Assembly (NCBI GenBank): GCA_945483525.1
Contig: CALYRV010000026.1
Location: 1-18,637 of the forward strand
Origin: an uncultured Verrucomicrobiota bacterium
Lineage (GTDB): Bacteria; Verrucomicrobiota; Kiritimatiellia; RFP12; UBA1067
Reading direction: 5' to 3'
Length of the DNA: 18,637 nt
The position numbers were made by a program, and so were the translations under genes. This document shows positions 15,379 through 18,637 of this stretch, piece after piece; position 1 is the stretch's first letter, and each line of letters begins with the position of its first letter. Under the pieces are notes generated by a model, which worked only from the letters and a program-made list of their open reading frames with translations, had not been told where the DNA came from and did not search any database.

Positions 15379-16974
15379 ATGGCTCGTGCAATGAAAGGTT
15401 CTTCGTCAAATCGCTTAATTCTCGGAATCGAGTTCGGGTCGACCCGCATCAAGGCGGTGCTCTGCGACGAGAAGGGCAAGGTGCTCGCACAGGGCGGCTA
15501 CGGGTGGGAGAACAGACTGCTACCCGGTGGAGTGTGGTCGTACAGGATGTCCGATGCTGTCAAGGGTATGCAGTCCGCCTACGCGGAACTGAAGAAGAAC
15601 TACCGCGGCAGAATCGCCGCGCTGGACGCGATCGGCATCTCCGGCATGATGCACGGTTATCTGCCGTTCGACAAGAACGGGAAGCAGCTCGCGGAATTCC
15701 GCACCTGGCGCTGCACGATCACCGCTCCCGCGGCGACGGCGCTCACGAAGGCGTTCGGCTTCGCGATTCCGCAGCGCTGGTCGATCGCCCACCTCTACCA
15801 GCGCGTTCTCGACGATGGCAAGGAGGTGAAGGACATCGCGTTTCTCACTACGCTCGCCGGTTACATGCATTTTCTCCTCACCGGCGAGAAAACGATGGGC
15901 TTCGGCGAGGCGAGCGGCATGTTCCCGATCGACGCGGTCGCGAAGGACTACGACGCGAAGATGGTGAAGAAGTTCGACGCCCTCTGCGCAAAGAAGAAGT
16001 ATCCATGGAAGCTCAAGGACATCCTGCCGAAAGCGCTTCCTGCGGGCGCGATCGGAGGGTATCTTACCGCGAAGGGCGCGAAACTCCTCGATCCCAGCGG
16101 CGAACTCGCCGCGGGTGCCGTATTTGCGCCGCCGGAAGGCGATGTGCAGACCGGCATGGTCGCGACGAATGCGGTCGCACCCGGTGAGATGAACGTCTCC
16201 GCCGGCACCTCGATCTTCGGAACCGCGATTCTCGCGAAGCCATTGAAGAAGCTCTACACCGAGATCGACATCGTCAATTCGCCCACCGGCGCGCAGGCGG
16301 CGATGAGCCACGCCAATACCTGCACCAGCGACATCAACGCATGGGTGAAGCTTTTCGAGGGGTTGCAGGGTTGCAAGGTTTCAAAGTTGCGGGGTTCTAA
16401 CGCCTACGATTACCTTTTCAAGGAGTCGCTCAAAGGCGCTCCGGACTGCGCAGGCGTCGTGACCGTTCCGTATCTTTCCGGGGAGCCGCTCGTGCACATG
16501 AACGAAGCGGTGCCGATGACGGTTCGTTTTCCTAACGCCGATTTTTCGCTCGCCAACTTCATGCGTGCGAATATCTACTCGGCGCTCGCGACGATGAAGA
16601 TCGGACTCGATCTCGTCGCTGGCGAGGGCATGAAGCTCACCAAGGTGACGGGACACGGCGGACTCTTCAAGACTCCGAAGGTCGCGCAGCAGTTTCTCGC
16701 GGACGCGCTCAATGCGCCGGTCACCTGCATGTCCACCGCCGGTGAGGGCGGGGCATGGGGAATGGCGGTTCTGGCCGCGTACGCGGCCAAAACCGCAGGG
16801 ATCAGGGATCAGGGATCGGGGATCAGTTTAGAGGAGTTTCTCGCCAAGGTGATCTTCAAAGGCGCGAAGAGTGTCACCCTGAAGCCGTGCAAAACCGGTG
16901 TGAAGGGCTTTGCCTCTTATCTCGTCAACTTCAAGCGCGCGATCCGCGGCATTCCCGCGATCGTCAGGGATTAA
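15379..16974 (+). CDS. araB: FGGY-family carbohydrate kinase, probable L-ribulokinase
   Basis: A 531-residue FGGY kinase of the type found next to araA in Bacteroidota and PVC bacteria. It has the N-terminal phosphate loop GIEFGSTRIK (16-25, with Glu where many FGGY members have Asp), then GISGMMHGYLPFD, PQRWSIAHLYQ, GFGEASGMFPID, the Thr/Ser-rich NVSAGTSIFG, TSDINAWVKLF, and the C-terminal nucleotide motif GHGGLFKTPKVAQQF (about 424-438) with TAGEGGAWGMA. Genes of this type are often labelled xylulokinase; ribulokinase is inferred from the operon. ATG 15379 is chosen because upstream codons overlap araA; Met5 is an alternative. No Shine-Dalgarno is present. Two in-frame repeat arrays encode GLQGCKVSKLRGSN and GIRDQGSGIS. 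Confidence 0.85.
   Translation: MARAMKGSSSNRLILGIEFGSTRIKAVLCDEKGKVLAQGGYGWENRLLPGGVWSYRMSDAVKGMQSAYAELKKNYRGRIAALDAIGISGMMHGYLPFDKNGKQLAEFRTWRCTITAPAATALTKAFGFAIPQRWSIAHLYQRVLDDGKEVKDIAFLTTLAGYMHFLLTGEKTMGFGEASGMFPIDAVAKDYDAKMVKKFDALCAKKKYPWKLKDILPKALPAGAIGGYLTAKGAKLLDPSGELAAGAVFAPPEGDVQTGMVATNAVAPGEMNVSAGTSIFGTAILAKPLKKLYTEIDIVNSPTGAQAAMSHANTCTSDINAWVKLFEGLQGCKVSKLRGSNAYDYLFKESLKGAPDCAGVVTVPYLSGEPLVHMNEAVPMTVRFPNADFSLANFMRANIYSALATMKIGLDLVAGEGMKLTKVTGHGGLFKTPKVAQQFLADALNAPVTCMSTAGEGGAWGMAVLAAYAAKTAGIRDQGSGISLEEFLAKVIFKGAKSVTLKPCKTGVKGFASYLVNFKRAIRGIPAIVRD
16361..16400. repeat. In-frame octamer array GGTTGCAA within the kinase gene
   Basis: Five contiguous 8-bp units of consensus GGTTGCAA fill exactly 40 bp and encode the LQGCKVSKLRGSN part of the protein, in the family's variable segment after TSDINAWVKLFE. 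All three codon phases of the unit are used because 8 is not a multiple of 3. Confidence 0.8.
16795..16826. repeat. In-frame heptamer array ATCAGGG within the kinase gene
   Basis: Units ATCAGGG, ATCAGGG and ATCGGGG (16801-16821), flanked by partial units GCAGGG and ATCAG, encode AGIRDQGSGIS. The segment sits in the loop between the conserved WGMAVLAAYAA helix and SLEEFL. Confidence 0.8.
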
Positions 16975-16977
16975 CCT

Positions 16978-16995
16978 TCTGTCGCGAAAGACAGA
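16978..16995 (+). other. Small hairpin after the arabinose operon
   Basis: TCTGTC and GACAGA (6 bp arms) around gcgaaa, starting 3 bp after the kinase stop. No T-run follows. It may protect the 3' end or be part of a tandem termination region. Confidence 0.4.
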
Positions 16996-17009
16996 GAGTG
17001 TTCAATTGT

Positions 17010-17042
17010 CGCGAGGTGTCAGGCACCTCGCGCCATTTTTTT
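17010..17042 (+). terminator. Intrinsic terminator of the arabinose operon
   Basis: A 9-bp GC-rich stem (cgcgaggtg / cacctcgcg, 17010-17018 and 17024-17032) with a 5-nt loop is followed by CCA and eight consecutive T (17035-17042 region). The T-run is also the left end of the promoter repeat that follows. Confidence 0.85.
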
Positions 17043-17086
17043 GAGGTGGGGCGCCCTCGTCCCACCAATGGATTTGTGATATAATA
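17037..17086 (+). repeat. Promoter-bearing direct repeat, copy 1
   Basis: Fifty bp that match 17885-17934 with two mismatches (17060 and 17063). It holds a T6 run, a GC-rich self-complementary block around ggtggggcgccc, CAATGG and a perfect extended -10 (TG 17077-17078, TATAAT 17080-17085). Weaker similarity continues about 14 bp into the start of the ORF6N-like frame. Confidence 0.85.
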
Positions 17087-17093
17087 ATCTTGC

Positions 17094-17855
17094 TTGGGCG
17101 AAAAAGAATATAAGGATGAAATTCTTCCACTGATCACAAATTGTGATTTGTTGGCGAAGGCACGTTACTGGCCTCAGAGATCCATGGTCTTTACCGAACA
17201 GGGCGTTGCGATGCTGTCTGCGGTGTTGAGAAGTGACATTGCGATAGAGACGAGCATTCGAATCATCAATGCCTTTGTTGCCATGCGCAAGGCAATGAGT
17301 GCGATCGCTCCGGCATTGGTGTCAATAACGGCTCGTCTTGATGCCAATGAGCGTCGTCAGATAACAGATCAGTCTCGCAATGAAGCGCGATTTGACGCCA
17401 TTTTCGAGAAGATGAGCGAGGGATCCTTACCCGATCATCAGATATTTTATCAAGGTCAATTCTGGGATGCGAAGTCGCTCTTGATCAAGTTCATTCGGCG
17501 AGCAAAAAAAGAACTGATAGTGGTGGATGCGTATCTTGGAACAGCAACGCTTGACATTCTGGCAAAACGGACGCGGGGAGTGAAGATAGAACTGATCGCT
17601 CATTCCAATGGAGATCTTGCCGAATCCGACTTAGAAGCTTTCGGACGACAGTACGGCAAGCTCAAGAAGTCAATTTGCGGTATCTGCCATGATCGGTTCA
17701 TAATCGTAGATCAGAAGGAAATCTACGCAGTCGGGGCCTCTCTTAAGGACGCGGGCCGACTGACGTTTGGCGTAATCAGATCAGGAGCGGAGGCGATACC
17801 CGGTCTTCTTGCGAATCTCCGCAAGGCGACAAAAGAAACACGAACATACGGATGA
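17094..17855 (+). CDS. N-truncated ORF6N-type protein with PLD-like C-terminal domain
   Basis: The 253-codon frame opens with TTG 17094. Residues 8-75 match the second half of an ORF6N (phage KilA-N/Orf6-like DNA-binding) domain: the family block FTEQGVAMLSAVLRS is at 33-47 and IRIINAFVAMRKAM follows. A helical linker (about 80-130) leads to a phospholipase-D-like domain: KSLLIKFIRRAKKELIVVDAYLG, then HDRFIIVD (His199) and GASLKDAGR. Full-length relatives are usually about 300 residues, and the first half of ORF6N is missing exactly where the promoter repeat begins, so this is probably a 5'-truncated gene. It could still be expressed from TTG 17094, 8 nt after the -10, or from ATG 17184. Codon use is more AT-rich than in the arabinose genes, suggesting transfer. 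Confidence 0.65.
   Translation: MGEKEYKDEILPLITNCDLLAKARYWPQRSMVFTEQGVAMLSAVLRSDIAIETSIRIINAFVAMRKAMSAIAPALVSITARLDANERRQITDQSRNEARFDAIFEKMSEGSLPDHQIFYQGQFWDAKSLLIKFIRRAKKELIVVDAYLGTATLDILAKRTRGVKIELIAHSNGDLAESDLEAFGRQYGKLKKSICGICHDRFIIVDQKEIYAVGASLKDAGRLTFGVIRSGAEAIPGLLANLRKATKETRTYG
17133..17147. repeat. 15 bp perfect palindrome inside the truncated ORF6N gene
   Basis: Arms ATCACAA and TTGTGAT around one base. The same half-site occurs in the thrS inverted repeat and in both promoter repeats. It could be an operator 48 bp downstream of the -10, or chance in coding sequence. Confidence 0.4.
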
Positions 17856-17884
17856 TTTGATATTATGTCCCTCATAAATTTCAA

Positions 17885-17934
17885 TTTTTTGAGGTGGGGC
17901 GCCCTCGCCCAACCAATGGATTTGTGATATAATA
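17885..17934 (+). repeat. Promoter-bearing direct repeat, copy 2
   Basis: Second copy of the 50 bp element at 17037-17086, 848 bp downstream and in the same orientation, with the extended -10 intact (TATAAT 17928-17933). The two copies bracket the ORF6N-like gene. No coding region of known type starts just after this copy, so the promoter may be idle or drive a short RNA through 17941-18290. Confidence 0.85.
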
Positions 17935-17997
17935 TCCGTGTTCGGGCGAGGGGATAAGTTGACTCGTCCGGGCGCTATAGGTCAAGGTTCAACCGCG

Positions 17998-18081
17998 TAT
18001 CCACCGAACGCGAAGCGTGAGCTGCGAAGCAGGCGCTAGCGTGGTGCAACTTGTCCTCCGTAGCTTTCAGCGAAGGAGGCA
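17998..18081. repeat. REP-like palindromic sequences
   Basis: Two adjacent imperfect palindromes. The first has outer arms CACC (18002-18005) and GGTG (18043-18046), inner CGAAGCG/CGCTAGCG pairing and an apical CTGC-gaa-GCAG hairpin (18022-18032). The second has CCTCC (18055-18059) and GGAGG (18075-18079) around gtagctttcagcgaa. Such GC-rich stems in an AT-richer spacer resemble dispersed REP-type repeats. Confidence 0.5.
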
Positions 18082-18105
18082 TCCGCCGCGCCCAAACCAA
18101 GACCG

Positions 18106-18111
18106 TATAAT
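18106..18111 (+). promoter_or_regulatory. Possible -10 box before the 116 bp stem-loop
   Basis: A perfect TATAAT without the upstream TG seen at other promoters here. It would place a transcript start near 18118, ahead of the stem-loop at 18143-18258 and the methylase gene. Only the hexamer supports it. Confidence 0.35.
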
Positions 18112-18142
18112 GATGATTTAGTATCAACGCTAACAAGTCGTT

Positions 18143-18258
18143 CTTCCGAAATACTACCACTATTTCAAACTTTGAACGGCATGTGAGTGATGATGCGCCC
18201 CTCTGGGCGCATTGTCTCTTCGTGTATTCAAAGTTGGCCTGTGGTAGGGCTTCGGAAG
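18143..18258. repeat. 116 bp nested imperfect inverted repeat (structured element)
   Basis: Four ordered stems: CTTCCGAA/TTCGGAAG (18143-18150, 18251-18258), CTACCAC/GTGGTAG (18154-18160, 18241-18247), AACTTTGAA/TTCAAAGTT (18168-18176, 18227-18235), and apical ATGCGCCC-ctct-GGGCGCAT (18193-18212). Outer pairing may extend through TCGTT (18138-18142) and AACGA (18267-18271). A T6 run follows at 18284-18289. It may be a structured RNA, a small non-autonomous element or a leader of the methylase gene; I do not recognise the family. Confidence 0.6.
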
Positions 18259-18503
18259 AGTGCATGAACGAGATAATGCGCTCTTTTTTATGCATGCGAG
18301 ACGGTCTCCGCGACGATTTTGCGCCAGGAAGTTTTGTGCCTAATACATTTGGTGCGTCTAAGTTTGATGGTCTTGCAATAAAGACAAGGCCTGTAGTGGC
18401 ACTGGAGAAATGCGCATTAATAATTATCATTGTATGCGCAATATTTGTTTCGCATAGTTGCGTTGCCGAACTAAGAGTCGGAGATCCTAAACAGGAGTCA
18501 ATC

Positions 18504-18637
18504 ATGAGCAAAGAGAAACTGCTCGGGCAAATTTTTACGCCCGAATATTTGGTCGCTGACATTTTGGATATTGCTGGTTATGTTTCAGGGCCAGATATTG
18601 TTGAGAAACATGTGATAGATAATTCATGCGGGGATGG
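18504..18637 (+). CDS. N6-adenine DNA methylase, N-terminal part (restriction-modification type), cut by the window end
   Basis: The first 44 codons show GQIFTPEYLVADILD, the usual opening of class I N6-adenine methylases (a target-entry GQ-FTP motif), followed after a helix by VIDNSCGDG, motif I of the SAM-binding fold. Proteins with this start are HsdM- or Eco57I-like subunits of restriction-modification systems, or solitary methylases. The start at 18504 has a good AGGAG (18493-18497) 6 nt upstream. The same frame has no stop back to 18117, with another ATG at 18264, but the upstream 80 residues match nothing I recognise. Only the N-terminus is visible, so subtype and partner genes cannot be judged. 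Confidence 0.75.
   Translation, partial: MSKEKLLGQIFTPEYLVADILDIAGYVSGPDIVEKHVIDNSCGD

Larger units (their letters stand above)
17941..18503. other. Spacer between the ORF6N cassette and the methylase gene
   Basis: After the second promoter repeat this 560 bp stretch carries the REP-like palindromes, a lone TATAAT, the 116 bp stem-loop and about 240 bp of AT-richer sequence (18264-18503). That last part is open in frame with the methylase and encodes a hydrophobic run (ALIIIIVCAIFV). No recognisable gene is present on either strand. Confidence 0.5.

Noticed and set aside
15343..16821. CRISPR array
   Set aside because: Units are 7-8 bp with no spacers; nothing resembles 25-40 bp repeats with unique spacers.
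18126..18271. Integron attC site
   Set aside because: Imperfect palindrome of suitable size, but no RYYYAAC/GTTRRRY core pair at its ends and no integrase.
18118..18290. Retron msr-msd RNA
   Set aside because: A long hairpin is present, but no reverse transcriptase gene lies in the window and the a1/a2 and branching-G layout cannot be shown.
17975..18562. 195-codon open frame on the minus strand
   Set aside because: It spans REP-like palindromes and the stem-loop, covers the methylase start in antisense, has no recognisable domain and no good ribosome binding site.

Overview
The window is an 18.6 kb bacterial chromosome segment, GC-rich in its genes, with mostly single-copy housekeeping genes on the + strand. 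No rRNA or clade-diagnostic marker is present. The gene content (a DUF4954 protein, an SSS sugar symporter with AraA and the ribulokinase-like FGGY type common in Bacteroidota and PVC bacteria, compact operons) and the abundance of short 6-8 bp repeat arrays suggest an anaerobic, plant-polysaccharide-using bacterium. Verrucomicrobiota/Kiritimatiellota is my best guess, held with low to moderate confidence.

Layout. (1) 219-4491: a tightly packed operon with an FtsB/DivIC-like division protein, a membrane protein with an HELTH zinc-protease motif, a YggS-type PLP homeostasis protein and the HrpB helicase. Stops and starts abut or overlap. (2) 4625-5498, minus strand: a four-helix-bundle protein and tmRNA (ssrA, tag ANNDYALAA), separated by two heptamer-repeat arrays that form a perfect 20 bp inverted repeat reaching into the tmRNA 3' end. 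(3) 5632-9898: an amidohydrolase, hisH, hisF and a DUF4954 left-handed beta-helix protein. (4) 9985-11703: thrS, lacking the N-terminal TGS domain. (5) 11704-12065: a gene remnant resembling phytase-like esterase proteins. (6) 12066-16974: an L-arabinose module (symporter, araA, ribulokinase-like FGGY kinase) ending at a strong terminator; araD is not in the window. (7) 16975-18637: an AT-richer accessory segment with an N-truncated ORF6N/PLD-like gene between two near-identical promoter-bearing repeats, REP-like palindromes, a 116 bp nested stem-loop, and the start of an N6-adenine DNA methylase typical of restriction-modification loci.

Two themes run through the window. First, nearly every transcription unit starts with a perfect or near-perfect extended -10 (TGnTATAAT), and in two clear cases it sits only 8-9 nt before the ATG, predicting leaderless mRNAs. 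Second, degenerate arrays of 6-8 bp units occur in spacers and also in frame inside hrpB (five arrays) and the araB-like gene (two arrays), always where the protein family is expected to be variable. In one case an array makes up essentially the whole intergenic spacer and replaces the Shine-Dalgarno region. These arrays are the most unusual feature of the segment.
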